DNA of 11,604 nucleotides from assembly GCA_019454705.1 (NCBI GenBank), contig JACFNS010000043.1, positions 1-11,604 of the forward strand, in the 5' to 3' direction. Below, one piece after another: positions 1-7,343 of the stretch. Under the pieces are notes generated by a model. The model had not been told where the DNA came from and did not search any database. It saw only the letters and a program-made list of their open reading frames with translations. The position numbers and the translations under genes are program-made. How positions within the stretch are numbered: position 1 is the stretch's first letter; each line of letters opens with the position of its first letter. This DNA comes from Taibaiella sp. GTDB taxonomy: Bacteria > Bacteroidota > Bacteroidia > Chitinophagales > Chitinophagaceae.

Positions 1-894
1 GATAAATATAAGGCAAAGCATAGCTGTGTGTGCCAGGTACCAGCCTTTGCGCTTAATATATACTACACCCCAGGCCAACGCGGCTATAAGCAATGCGATA
101 AATACGAAGGCGCCTGTGTCGAAAGGCATGCCCATATTGTTAACAAAGAACAAGTCGAGCTTGGATGCAATAATTGGCAGCCCTTGCAGTACTCCGAACT
201 GCACCAGCCCCAGGATGGCACAACCAACCAGGAAAGCGATAAATGTACCGAATGGCGTCACCTCATATTTACGGAAATAATACACCATAGCTATAGCAGG
301 TATCGCCAGCAAGTTCAGCAAGTGGATACCTACAGACAAGCCCATCATATAAGCGATGAATACCAGCCACCTGTCGGCGCCGGGTTTGTCAGCCACGTGT
401 TCCCATTTCAATATAGCCCAGAATACCAGCGCTGTAAAGAAGGACGACGTTGCATACACCTCTGCTTCTACGGCTGAGAACCAGAACGTATCAGAGAATG
501 TATAAGCCAATGCACCTACCAGGCCGGCACCCATTATCAGCATCACCTGGTTGCTGTTGGGTTCGCCCTCGCGGCCTATCATTAATCTGCGTGCAAAGTG
601 CGTAATCGTCCAGAACAGGAATAAAATAGTCAATCCGCTGGCTATTGCCGACCATGCGTTCATCATCATCGCCACTTTGTGCACATCGCCAAATGCGAAC
701 AGGCCAAACAGCCTTTGTATCATCATGAAAAGGGGCGCACCGGGCGAGTGGCCTACCTCGATTTTGTGTGCACAGGAAATAAATTCTCCGCAGTCCCAGA
801 AACTGACGGTGGGTTCCATCGTTACCAGGTAAACAGTTGTGGCAATAATACCCGTAATCCAACCTACCAGGTTGTTGACTTTGCTATAGTTCAT
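1..894 (-). CDS. DUF2723 (GT117-type) multi-membrane protein, C-terminus cut by window edge
   Basis: The minus strand reads open from an ATG at 894 to the window edge (298 codons, no stop), so only the N-terminal part is present. After a short N-terminus (MNYSKVNN) comes a first membrane segment (about residues 9-25), then the hallmark EPTVSFWDCGEF (27-38), followed by GHSPGAP (48-54). Several further hydrophobic segments follow, one ending near a short basic stretch around residue 280. This is the start of a DUF2723 protein. Family knowledge: the domain is shared with human TMEM260, a protein O-mannosyltransferase, and is classed as glycosyltransferase family GT117 (GT-C fold, inner membrane, presumed lipid-linked sugar donor). 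D34 and E37 sit where the catalytic acids of GT-C enzymes are expected. Inference: it glycosylates exported proteins. The membrane family is firm; substrate and sugar are not visible. Confidence 0.88.
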   Translation of the reverse strand, partial: MNYSKVNNLVGWITGIIATTVYLVTMEPTVSFWDCGEFISCAHKIEVGHSPGAPLFMMIQRLFGLFAFGDVHKVAMMMNAWSAIASGLTILFLFWTITHFARRLMIGREGEPNSNQVMLIMGAGLVGALAYTFSDTFWFSAVEAEVYATSSFFTALVFWAILKWEHVADKPGADRWLVFIAYMMGLSVGIHLLNLLAIPAIAMVYYFRKYEVTPFGTFIAFLVGCAILGLVQFGVLQGLPIIASKLDLFFVNNMGMPFDTGAFVFIALLIAALAWGVVYIKRKGWYLAHTAMLCLIFI

Positions 895-916
895 GCAAGA
901 TTAGTTTGACAGGCAA

Positions 917-924
917 CAAAAATA
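917..924 (-). promoter_or_regulatory. Candidate -7 element for the DUF2723 gene
   Basis: On the minus strand this reads TATTTTTG, a full match to the Bacteroidota -7 consensus TAnnTTTG. It lies 22 bases before the DUF2723 start codon, giving a leader of roughly 16 bases. The nearest upstream TTTG is 29 bases away, longer than usual, so the -33 box is poor. The stretch 895-1015 between the two minus-strand genes holds no gene and no clear terminator. Confidence 0.4.
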
Positions 925-1015
925 GAAAAATACACGTATGCGCCTAATGGCTGCAAACGAATTAACATTTCTATTATTTCACCCGTGTAGTGAGTTCTTA
1001 AGAGTGCAATATAAA

Positions 1016-1492
1016 CTATATCAGTAAGTGGTTGAGGTTTTTTAGCTTTTCAGGCTCTATTATCTGTGCCAGTTGTATCTCGGGCATGGTACGCAGATGA
1101 GTAGCGAGTGTATGTGCATCATGCTCCGCAGTAGGCCCGCTAACGAGCCATAGGTAATCCAGTTGTTTTATTTCAGGTAATAATGCCTTTTTTTCGCTTT
1201 GCAGCTTATACAGCAGGTGTTTACAACTGCTGTAGGGTTCCTGGTATTGATATAAAGAAAAGAAGTGTACCTGGTCTTTGGCAGGTCGGTATTCCACGTC
1301 GCTTTCCGGCTCGCGCACAAACGAAAAATCAAATGCGTTATTAACTGCCAGGCAAAACCTGTATCCCGGTACCGCGCTGCCTATGCCTATCATAGCCGTG
1401 TCCGAAAAAAAATCTTCGGTGGCGCCGCTCATGTCTAAGACTAATTTGCCGGACATATTATAATAACTATACTTGATTGTAAAGTTAGCCAT
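1016..1492 (-). CDS. IPExxxVDY family protein
   Basis: A 158-residue protein from an ATG at 1492. The residues LPEIKQLDY (105-113), followed by a hydrophobic stretch (LWLV), match the signature that names the IPExxxVDY family, with conservative L for I and L for V. Family knowledge: these are small cytoplasmic Bacteroidota proteins of unknown function. There is no signal peptide and no membrane segment. The first 60 residues are beta-rich (an N-terminal YSYYNMSGKLVLD and AVNNAFDFSFVRE), and the C-terminal half carries charged helices. It is divergent from purA and lies 121 bases upstream of the DUF2723 gene on the same strand. An imperfect -7-like TATTTTCA lies just upstream on the minus strand (1501-1508). 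No enzymatic role can be stated. Confidence 0.78.
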   Translation of the reverse strand: MANFTIKYSYYNMSGKLVLDMSGATEDFFSDTAMIGIGSAVPGYRFCLAVNNAFDFSFVREPESDVEYRPAKDQVHFFSLYQYQEPYSSCKHLLYKLQSEKKALLPEIKQLDYLWLVSGPTAEHDAHTLATHLRTMPEIQLAQIIEPEKLKNLNHLLI

Positions 1493-1507
1493 ATGAGGCC
1501 TGAAAAT

Positions 1508-1575
1508 ACTGTGCCGGGTATTTTTTTTATTTTTTTGGAAAAAACTGTCCCGGTATTATACTTTTGCCGGGTAAT
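1508..1575 (+). repeat. Three imperfect CCGGGTA-type direct repeats in the purA upstream region
   Basis: ACTGTGCCGGGTATT (1508-1522), ACTGTCCCGGTATT (1544-1557) and TTTGCCGGGTAAT (1563-1575) are related direct repeats. The first two share their 5' half ACTGT, and all share a CCGG(G)TAwT core. Starts are about 36 and 19 bases apart, and the copies lie upstream of the -33 box, between the boxes, and overlapping the -7 end. This layout would suit an operator for purA and/or the divergent gene, but no known regulator site is recognised, so the role is inference. Confidence 0.4.
1534..1566 (+). promoter_or_regulatory. Probable purA promoter (TTTG-N21-TACTTTTG)
   Basis: TTTG at 1534-1537 and TACTTTTG at 1559-1566 are separated by 21 bases and match the Bacteroidota -33/-7 pattern (TTTG, TAnnTTTG) without mismatch. 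Transcription would start near 1571, giving purA a leader of about 70 bases. Three copies of a CCGGGTA-like motif overlap or flank the promoter. Confidence 0.65.
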
Positions 1576-1596
1576 ACTCATTTACTGATATAAGAT

Positions 1597-1622
1597 TAAG
1601 GCAGCAACAATTAGCTGCTTTA
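1597..1622 (+). promoter_or_regulatory. Hairpin in the predicted purA leader
   Basis: Nine bases (TAAGGCAGC, 1597-1605) pair with GCTGCTTTA (1614-1622), with one G-U pair and an 8-base loop. A short T run follows at 1627-1630. The hairpin lies inside the predicted transcript and ends 19 bases before the purA ATG. It could be an attenuator, an mRNA-stabilising element, or nothing. It does not look like a known purine riboswitch. Confidence 0.4.
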
Positions 1623-1641
1623 CCTGTTTTAATAGATTTAT

Positions 1642-2910
1642 ATGGTTGACGTACTGTTGGGGCTGCAGTGGGGCGATGAAGGGAAAGGCAAAATCGTAGA
1701 TTATCTGGCCGCTGGCTATGATATTATAGCCAGGTTTCAGGGTGGGCCAAACGCTGGCCATACATTATACCTCGATGGTAAGAAGGTGGTATTGCACACC
1801 ATACCTTCGGGTGTATTCCAGCCACACTGCCTCAACCTGATAGGCAATGGCGTGGTAATCGACCCCGTTACACTCAAAAAAGAAATTGAAACTATCATAG
1901 CCATGCAGCCTGACCTGAAAGAAAGGCTGTTCATTTCTCAAAGGGCGCACCTCATTACACCTACGCACCGCGCCCTGGATGCTGCATCAGAAGCAGCGAA
2001 GGGCAAAGAGAAAATTGGCTCTACACTGAAAGGTATTGGCCCCGCTTATATGGATAAAACCGGTAGGAATGGTTTGCGTGTTGGCGATATGCTCAATATG
2101 GAAAACTTCAAAGCCAAATACACCAAGCTGAAAGATAAGCACAACGAAATGCTGGCCCAGTATCAATACGATAATGACATTACAGAATGGGAGCAGCAGT
2201 TTTTCGAAGCGGTAGCCTTCCTGCGCGAATTGCAGATAGTTAATGCTGAATATTGGCTGGATGCACACCTGAAGAATGGCAAGAAAATATTGGCAGAAGG
2301 CGCGCAGGGCAGTATGTTGGATATTGACTTCGGGACATACCCCTACGTTACCTCATCCAATACAATAGCCGCAGGTGTGTGCAACGGCCTGGGTGTAGCA
2401 CCGTCAACCATCGGCGATGTGTATGGAATTACCAAAGCTTATTGTACACGTGTAGGTAGCGGGCCATTCCCTACCGAGTTGGAAGATGAAACAGGAGAAG
2501 CGTTAAGAAAAGCAGGAAATGAATTTGGAGCTACCACAGGCAGGCCCCGCCGTTGCGGCTGGATAGACCTCGTAGCGCTTAAATACGCAGTGATGCTGAG
2601 TGGTGTAACCAAATTAATTGTTACTAAAACAGATGTACTGGATAATTTCACCCCTTTGAAAGCCGCCGTTGCTTATATTGCAGACGGTACAGAAACTGTT
2701 GAGATGCCTTACGACCTTTGCCATACAACTGTTGAGCCTGTGTACAAAACATTTAATGGTTGGGAACGCCCGATTAATGAATGTTCTACCTACGAGGAAA
2801 CTCCGCAGTCTTTCAAAGAATATTGTGATTTTGTAGCAGAATATTTAGGTACAGAAATTGCTTATATTTCAAACGGAACAGGCCGCGACCAACTGCTGAA
2901 AAAAAACTGA
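1642..2910 (+). CDS. purA: Adenylosuccinate synthetase
   Basis: A full-length 422-residue enzyme that joins IMP and aspartate using GTP to make adenylosuccinate, the first committed step from IMP to AMP, in the cytoplasm. The family landmarks appear in order. The GTP loop GDEGKGK is at residues 11-17, with the catalytic base D12. GGPNAGHT is at 34-41, with the catalytic H40. They are followed by GSTLKGIGPAYMDK, EGAQGSMLDIDFGTYPYVTSS, VGSGPFPTE, GATTGRPRRCGW and TKTDVLD. The protein ends normally with a GTGRDQLL-type tail. The ATG at 1642 places the GTP loop at the usual distance from the N-terminus, and the codons just upstream are not conserved-looking. It has its own promoter and leader hairpin. 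The next gene lies 73 bases downstream on the same strand with no obvious terminator between, so read-through is possible. Confidence 0.98.
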   Translation: MVDVLLGLQWGDEGKGKIVDYLAAGYDIIARFQGGPNAGHTLYLDGKKVVLHTIPSGVFQPHCLNLIGNGVVIDPVTLKKEIETIIAMQPDLKERLFISQRAHLITPTHRALDAASEAAKGKEKIGSTLKGIGPAYMDKTGRNGLRVGDMLNMENFKAKYTKLKDKHNEMLAQYQYDNDITEWEQQFFEAVAFLRELQIVNAEYWLDAHLKNGKKILAEGAQGSMLDIDFGTYPYVTSSNTIAAGVCNGLGVAPSTIGDVYGITKAYCTRVGSGPFPTELEDETGEALRKAGNEFGATTGRPRRCGWIDLVALKYAVMLSGVTKLIVTKTDVLDNFTPLKAAVAYIADGTETVEMPYDLCHTTVEPVYKTFNGWERPINECSTYEETPQSFKEYCDFVAEYLGTEIAYISNGTGRDQLLKKN

Positions 2911-2983
2911 TAAAATACTTTGTATCTGAAAAAAAAATGTGAATTTAGCCGAAGCAATTAAATAATTAAGCGATCAAAATTAT

Positions 2984-3412
2984 ATGAGTGCTATGAAATC
3001 AGGAACACTAACCACAGCGGAGATAAAGGAAGAGAAACAACCCGCTACTTCATCTGTAAGAGTAACTCCTTCAGGTGTATTGACTACAACTTTGCCGGAG
3101 GAGGAAACAGAAGAAGAAACCGGTAACGCATTGTTGGAGCGCATCATTAATCAGCCGCTTGCCGCTAAGTCTAAAAAAGACGATGATGATGACGACGACG
3201 ACGATGATGATTTTGACGACGATGATGATTTCGATGAGGACGATGATTTTGAAGAAGAAGAAATTGACGAAGATTTCGAAGAGTTTGATATGCCAAAATC
3301 AAAGCCTGGTACACCCGGTAAGAAGAAAGCCGGCGAAGATGACGATTTCGAGCTGGAAGAAGACTTCGACGACTTTGATGATTTTGATGACGACGACGAT
3401 GATGATTTCTAA
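2984..3412 (+). CDS. Extremely acidic Asp/Phe low-complexity protein, unknown function
   Basis: I do not recognise a family. The 142-residue product has a Thr/Glu-rich N-terminus (1-47), a short helix-like patch NALLERIINQPLAAKSKK (48-65), an acidic block (66-102) starting with eleven Asp in a row, a basic Lys/Pro/Gly linker (104-116) and a second acidic block (118-142). Phe punctuates the acidic blocks at 77, 83, 89, 98, 101, 122, 128, 131, 134 and, as the final residue, 142. It has no signal peptide or membrane segment, so it is probably cytoplasmic and disordered. The coding nature is supported by its closeness to pabB (5 bases between stop and ATG) and by Asp being written with both GAT and GAC. 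Either ATG 2984 or ATG 2993 could be the start. A weak promoter-like pair (TTTG 2919-2922, TGAATTTA 2940-2947) lies upstream. Possible roles are a DNA mimic, cation binding or a partner-binding tail, all inference. Confidence 0.72.
   Translation: MSAMKSGTLTTAEIKEEKQPATSSVRVTPSGVLTTTLPEEETEEETGNALLERIINQPLAAKSKKDDDDDDDDDDDFDDDDDFDEDDDFEEEEIDEDFEEFDMPKSKPGTPGKKKAGEDDDFELEEDFDDFDDFDDDDDDDF
3179..3409 (+). repeat. GAT/GAC/GAA codon tracts encoding two acidic blocks
   Basis: Two runs of near-tandem GAY and GAR triplets (3179-3289 and 3335-3409) encode the acidic blocks of the preceding entry. The mix of GAT, GAC and GAA and the regularly placed TTT/TTC codons suggest selection on the protein rather than simple triplet slippage. 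Such tracts can nevertheless change length between strains. Confidence 0.7.
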
Positions 3413-3417
3413 ACATC

Positions 3418-4716
3418 ATGCCCGTACTACGCAATAAAGCTTCGTTCAGTATCAATGCTGAACAATATGAACTAATAAAACAACGGATGCTGAACTGGTC
3501 AAAACAGTTCAGCATTCTTCTTTTCCTGGATAGCAACGGCAATAGGGATAAATACAGTCGTTACGATTGCCTGATGGGAGCAGGTATGCACAATGCAAAG
3601 ACCATATCGTCGTTGGAAGATTTGCATCAATTTCATACCACAAACAAAGACTGGCTGTTGGGGCATATCAATTACGACTATAAGAACAACCTAGAGCCCA
3701 AATTATCCTCCTGTCATGAAGCTGTTGTTGGTTTCCCCGATTTCTTTTTCTTTCAGCCCCTAGTTGTCTGTTATATCCCTGCCGGCACCAACGAGTTGAT
3801 AATCGAAACCCTGTTTGCCGGCCCGCAACAGGTTTACAACGAGATTATTAACAGCCCTGCGGAAATAACGGATGATATTCCGGAAGTCAGCTTTACCAGG
3901 AGGACAGATAAGGAGGTGTATCTCGATACTGTTGATAAGCTTCGCCAACATATAAAGGAAGGCGACTGCTACGAAATAAACTACTGTACTGAGGGTTATG
4001 CTGAAGATGTGGAGATTGAACCCGTAGCCGTATTCGGTGCGCTCAATAAATTATCACGCGCGCCATTCGCAGCATATTACCGCAACAATCACAGGTATAT
4101 GGTATGTGCCAGCCCGGAGCGGTATATCAGGAAAGGGGGTGATACTATATTGTCCCAACCTATTAAAGGTACAGCCCGCAGGGGGCAAGACGAGGCGGCC
4201 GATGCGGCAATCAAAAGCGAACTTTTCAACAGTATAAAAGACAGGGCTGAAAATGTAATGATAACCGACCTGGTGCGCAACGACCTGGCACGTAGCTGCG
4301 AAACTGGCAGTATCCAGGTTGATGAGCTGTTTGGTATGTACACATTCCCGCAGGTACACCAGATGATATCAACCATCAGCGGTAGGCTGGGGCAGGGTAG
4401 GCCATTTACCGATGTGTTGAGATACTCTTTTCCAATGGGGAGTATGACTGGTGCGCCCAAGATAAAAGTGATGGAACTGATAGACCATTATGAAGACACC
4501 CGCAGGGAGTTGTTTTCGGGTACGGTCGGTTACATCACCCCGGGTGCAGAGTTCGACTTTAATGTAATTATCCGAAGCCTGTTTTATAATGCTGATACAC
4601 GAAGGCTCAGTTACCAGTCGGGTGGGGCTATTACTTACGACAGCATCCCCGAAAGTGAATGGGAGGAAATGCGCCTGAAAGCCTGGGCCCTGGAAAGAAT
4701 ATTCACCAAAGAGTAA
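3418..4716 (+). CDS. pabB: Aminodeoxychorismate synthase component I-like (chorismate-binding enzyme)
   Basis: A 432-residue member of the anthranilate/aminodeoxychorismate synthase family. It aminates chorismate to 4-amino-4-deoxychorismate on the way to 4-aminobenzoate and folate. The shortened N-terminal domain (to about 155) is followed by the chorismate-binding domain. The decisive motif is QPIKGTARRG, with Lys at residue 250. In PabB enzymes this Lys attacks chorismate, whereas anthranilate synthases have PIAGT here. DLVRNDLAR (284-292) and GSMTGAPK (341-348), the latter followed by KVMELID, are standard active-site segments. Near the C-terminus the SGGAI stretch and the E-W-E-E helix are also in place. 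The ATG at 3418 follows the acidic gene's stop by 5 bases, so the two are probably co-translated. No pabA or pabC is nearby, so the glutaminase and lyase must be elsewhere. Salicylate- or isochorismate-type relatives are less likely given the Lys. Confidence 0.88.
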   Translation: MPVLRNKASFSINAEQYELIKQRMLNWSKQFSILLFLDSNGNRDKYSRYDCLMGAGMHNAKTISSLEDLHQFHTTNKDWLLGHINYDYKNNLEPKLSSCHEAVVGFPDFFFFQPLVVCYIPAGTNELIIETLFAGPQQVYNEIINSPAEITDDIPEVSFTRRTDKEVYLDTVDKLRQHIKEGDCYEINYCTEGYAEDVEIEPVAVFGALNKLSRAPFAAYYRNNHRYMVCASPERYIRKGGDTILSQPIKGTARRGQDEAADAAIKSELFNSIKDRAENVMITDLVRNDLARSCETGSIQVDELFGMYTFPQVHQMISTISGRLGQGRPFTDVLRYSFPMGSMTGAPKIKVMELIDHYEDTRRELFSGTVGYITPGAEFDFNVIIRSLFYNADTRRLSYQSGGAITYDSIPESEWEEMRLKAWALERIFTKE

Positions 4717-4720
4717 AAGA

Positions 4721-5218
4721 TTAGAGGTCTTTGCCCATTACGTAATCGTTCATCCAATAGCCACTACCTATATCTATGTCTTCTTCGTAGGCTATTATAT
4801 ATCCCATCTTTTCGTAGAAATTTTTTGCCGGGTTGTGCCTGTTCACATTCAGTTCCAGCCTGTTTGCACCGTTCAGTTTAGCTTCCTCCTCTACCGCTTG
4901 CAGCAATATGCGTCCGTATCCTTTACCATGTCGGTTGGTCAGGCAGTACAGCTTATGTAGTTTATACACTTCTTTATTTTCCAGCCTGGGGCTATATGCG
5001 GCAAAACCTACGGGTTGCCCTTCATCTTCCAGCAGCAGGTAGGTTTGCGAGCCGTCGTCCAGTTGCCTTGCAATTGTCTCGATACTGTAAAATAGCTCAA
5101 TCATGTAGCCAACCTGTTTTTCTCCTATTATAGGCACGTAGGTGGGCCACCATACTTCTTCTGCTATCTGCCTTATTGCCGCGGTATCTTCCGCCGTTGC
5201 TTTCCTGATATGTATCAT
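4721..5218 (-). CDS. GNAT family N-acetyltransferase
   Basis: A 165-residue single-domain acetyltransferase using acetyl-CoA. The N-terminal IRKATAEDTAAI is the usual first strand and helix. Motif A is clear: KLHKLYCLTNRHGKGYG (86-102), with the pyrophosphate-binding R-H-G-K-G-Y-G at 96-102. Motif B follows as LNVNRHNPAKNFYEKMGY (123-140), with the Tyr that often acts as general acid at 135. The acceptor substrate, whether a small molecule, peptide or protein N-terminus, cannot be read from the sequence. Its stop codon is only four bases from the pabB stop on the other strand. Its start faces a small lipoprotein gene across 135 bases. The upstream minus strand contains no clean TAnnTTTG; the closest is TATATTCG, two mismatches from the consensus. 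Confidence 0.9.
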   Translation of the reverse strand: MIHIRKATAEDTAAIRQIAEEVWWPTYVPIIGEKQVGYMIELFYSIETIARQLDDGSQTYLLLEDEGQPVGFAAYSPRLENKEVYKLHKLYCLTNRHGKGYGRILLQAVEEEAKLNGANRLELNVNRHNPAKNFYEKMGYIIAYEEDIDIGSGYWMNDYVMGKDL

Positions 5219-5353
5219 CTCTGTAGCTGTGGCGAATATATAAAGAAAACTGCCTGTAGGGTATAATTAAGCCTATGATTTCAAGCCTTTTTGCCAATAC
5301 ATTTTTTTAGCTCCCGTTGTTTTTTTTCAGGATGAGTAGTATATTCACGCTAT

Positions 5354-5527
5354 ATGAAAAAAGCATTTATCATCTCAGGTGTTTTGACTATTACGATTGC
5401 CCTTATGCAGTCCTGCGCTCCTAACCGTAGAATGCCACGTCCGCAAAGGCATCCTACTCCGCCTGGTAAGTTCGTGCTGCAACAGGCTCCTGTGCAGCCA
5501 ACTGCTACAGCAGTGCTGGGCGCATAA
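5354..5527 (+). CDS. Small lipoprotein, 57 residues, unknown function
   Basis: A short gene: ATG at 5354, TAA at 5525-5527. The N-terminus (MKKAFIISG) is a typical signal with two Lys and a hydrophobic core to about residue 17. It ends in LMQSC, where Cys21 would be lipidated after cleavage by signal peptidase II. The mature part is 37 residues, basic and Pro/Gln-rich, with two PxRP/PxPP-like patches. After the Cys the sequence is APNRRMP, without the acidic surface-export signal described for Bacteroidota, so the lipoprotein probably faces the periplasm. It is too short to assign a family. It lies upstream of the M14 peptidase gene on the same strand with 85 bases between, and could share a transcript with it. 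The Met at -3 of the lipobox is unusual but tolerated. Confidence 0.65.
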   Translation: MKKAFIISGVLTITIALMQSCAPNRRMPRPQRHPTPPGKFVLQQAPVQPTATAVLGA

Positions 5528-5600
5528 GTTTTTCACTGGATAATTTTTATACTCCGTACGCGGCAATGTGTCTGCCTGCACAGGTTAATACTTTGCGTAT

Positions 5601-5608
5601 TATCTTTG
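5601..5608 (+). promoter_or_regulatory. Candidate -7 element directly in front of the M14 peptidase start
   Basis: TATCTTTG matches TAnnTTTG exactly and ends 4 bases before the ATG at 5613. If it is used, transcription would start at or within a base or two of that ATG, giving a nearly leaderless mRNA. No TTTG is found at the usual -33 distance, so it may be chance. Confidence 0.3.
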
Positions 5609-5612
5609 GTTT

Positions 5613-7343
5613 ATGTACAGGATAATATTGTTTATAGTACTGTGTCAGGTACATGATTCGTTATTGTTTGCACAACGTATCACCAATCCTCATGGTATAG
5701 AGAATACGGGTACTACACCCCGGTATGATGACGTAAGACGGTTTTATGAGGAACTGGCAAATCGCCACACAACAGTGCAGGTGCATACTGCCGGCCCCAC
5801 CGATACAGACGATTCGCTGTTGGTAGTTTACTATTCTTCTGACAGTAAGTTTGATGTACCCGGTTGGAAGAAACAGGATAAACTCATCATATTCATCAAC
5901 AACGGTATTCATCCGGGAGAGCCCGATGGCATTATAGCCAGTATGCAGTTGCTTTGGGATATTACACAACAGAAAATAAGGCTGCCCGATAATGTAGTTC
6001 TTGCTATAATACCGGTATTTAATATAAGTGGCGCGCGTAGCCTGCGTCAATACACACGTGCCAACCAGAACGGCCCTGCCATTACCGGCTTCAGGGGCAA
6101 TGCGCAAAACCTGGACCTGAACCGCGATTTTGTAAAAATGGATGCACGCGAAACCCGCAGTATAGTAAGGCTCTTCCATAGCCTGGACCCCGATGTATTG
6201 GTGGACAACCACGTAAGCAATGGCGCCGATTACCAGCATGTGATGACGCTGTTGAGTACCCAATGCAATAAGCTGGGTGGCCCTATGGGCGATTACCTCA
6301 ACAAGACTTTTGAACCAGCCCTGTACGATGATATGAAACAGCGCGGCTTCGACCTGCTGCCCTATGTAAATGTATGGGGCACTGTGCCGGACAACGGTTG
6401 GGATGCCTTTATGGAGATTCCTCGTTTTTTCAGTGGGTTCGCTGCTATGTTCCATACTTATGCTTTCGTTGCCGAAACCCATATGCTCAAACCTTTTCCT
6501 GTCCGCGTCAAATCTACCTACGAACTGATGCTGAGTATCATAGAACATACATCGGCTAATGCAGCAACTATACGCACCACCCGGCAGCAGCAAAAACAAT
6601 GGGTGGCAGGTAGCGCAGAACTGGCTATTGATTGGGGTGTAGATACCACACAGCCCACCAACATTGAATTAAAGGGCTATGAAGCCGGCTATAAAAGCAG
6701 TGATATTTCCGGCCAGCCGCGTTTGTTTTACGACCGCAGTAAACCGTTCATCAATAAAATACCTTTTTACAATACCTGCACCACAAAGCGGAAAACAGAT
6801 GTGCCGCAGGCATACATTATACCGCAGGGTTGGAACAAAGTTGTAAGCCGGCTAAAAGCGAACAGCGTTAAAATGCGCAAGCTGAAGACAGATACCACCA
6901 TAGAGCTGACCGTATATTACATTACTGATTATAAAACTACGCCTAATCCATACGAAGGCCATTACCTGCACAGTGGGGTAGAAGTGGAGAGGCAGAAAAA
7001 GCAGGTGCAACTAAAGAAGGGAGATTACTACATACCCGTCAATCAAGCAGCTAAACGCTACCTGGTGGAAACATTGGAACCTACCGCTCCCGACGCATTT
7101 TTTGCATGGGGATTTTTTGATGCCGTGCTGCAACAAAAAGAGTATTACAGCGACTATGCATTTGAAGACCTGGCTGTAGAATTGCTGGCTAAAGACAAAA
7201 GCCTCAGGAATAAACTGGAACAGCGCAAAGCTGCCGATCCCATATTTGCCAAAGATGGTAAGGCGCAGCTCCACTTTGTGTTTCAGAACTCACTATATCA
7301 CGAGCCGGAGCATATGCGTTACCCTGTGTACAGGTTAGAGTAG
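5613..7343 (+). CDS. Secreted M14 family zinc metallocarboxypeptidase-like protein
   Basis: A 576-residue protein of the peptidase M14 (carboxypeptidase A) fold. A signal peptide is likely at residues 1-21 (hydrophobic core IILFIVL, cleavage after LLFAQ), which fixes the start at 5613. Zinc ligands are visible: H100 and E103 in [11 protein letters not shown], and H200 in [11 protein letters not shown]. The substrate-binding stretch RANQNGP...NLDLNRDF follows the family's N-P-D-G/D-L-N-R-N pattern. The catalytic Glu is E288 in FVAETHMLK, a form common in Bacteroidota M14 proteins. The catalytic domain spans roughly 40-330. The remaining ~245 residues form a less conserved, probably beta-rich C-terminal region. 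It presumably acts in the periplasm or at the outer membrane on peptides or peptidoglycan-derived peptides; the substrate is unknown. Its 3' end overlaps the convergent dehydratase gene by 9 bases. Confidence 0.9.
   Translation: MYRIILFIVLCQVHDSLLFAQRITNPHGIENTGTTPRYDDVRRFYEELANRHTTVQVHTAGPTDTDDSLLVVYYSSDSKFDVPGWKKQDKLIIFINNGIHPGEPDGIIASMQLLWDITQQKIRLPDNVVLAIIPVFNISGARSLRQYTRANQNGPAITGFRGNAQNLDLNRDFVKMDARETRSIVRLFHSLDPDVLVDNHVSNGADYQHVMTLLSTQCNKLGGPMGDYLNKTFEPALYDDMKQRGFDLLPYVNVWGTVPDNGWDAFMEIPRFFSGFAAMFHTYAFVAETHMLKPFPVRVKSTYELMLSIIEHTSANAATIRTTRQQQKQWVAGSAELAIDWGVDTTQPTNIELKGYEAGYKSSDISGQPRLFYDRSKPFINKIPFYNTCTTKRKTDVPQAYIIPQGWNKVVSRLKANSVKMRKLKTDTTIELTVYYITDYKTTPNPYEGHYLHSGVEVERQKKQVQLKKGDYYIPVNQAAKRYLVETLEPTAPDAFFAWGFFDAVLQQKEYYSDYAFEDLAVELLAKDKSLRNKLEQRKAADPIFAKDGKAQLHFVFQNSLYHEPEHMRYPVYRLE

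Noticed and set aside
26..477. Two overlapping plus-strand open frames at the left edge
   Set aside because: They lie opposite the DUF2723 gene, whose minus-strand frame is open from 894 to the edge and carries family motifs. The plus-strand products look like nothing known.
491..862. Minus-strand 123-residue open frame
   Set aside because: It is an out-of-frame reading of the DUF2723 gene on the same strand.
3179..3409. CRISPR-like or tandem-repeat array
   Set aside because: The repetition is of Asp/Glu codons within one frame, with no spacer and repeat unit structure.
3171..3542. Minus-strand His/Arg-rich frame opposite the acidic gene
   Set aside because: Its composition is the mere complement of the GAT/GAC triplets. 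It also runs across the pabB start.
5575..5584. Short palindrome CCTGCACAGG between the lipoprotein and the M14 gene
   Set aside because: A 4-base stem with a 2-base loop and no T run is too weak to be called a terminator or operator.
5661..6599. 312-residue minus-strand frame inside the M14 peptidase gene
   Set aside because: Long but antisense to a gene with zinc ligands and a signal peptide. The product has no recognisable domain.
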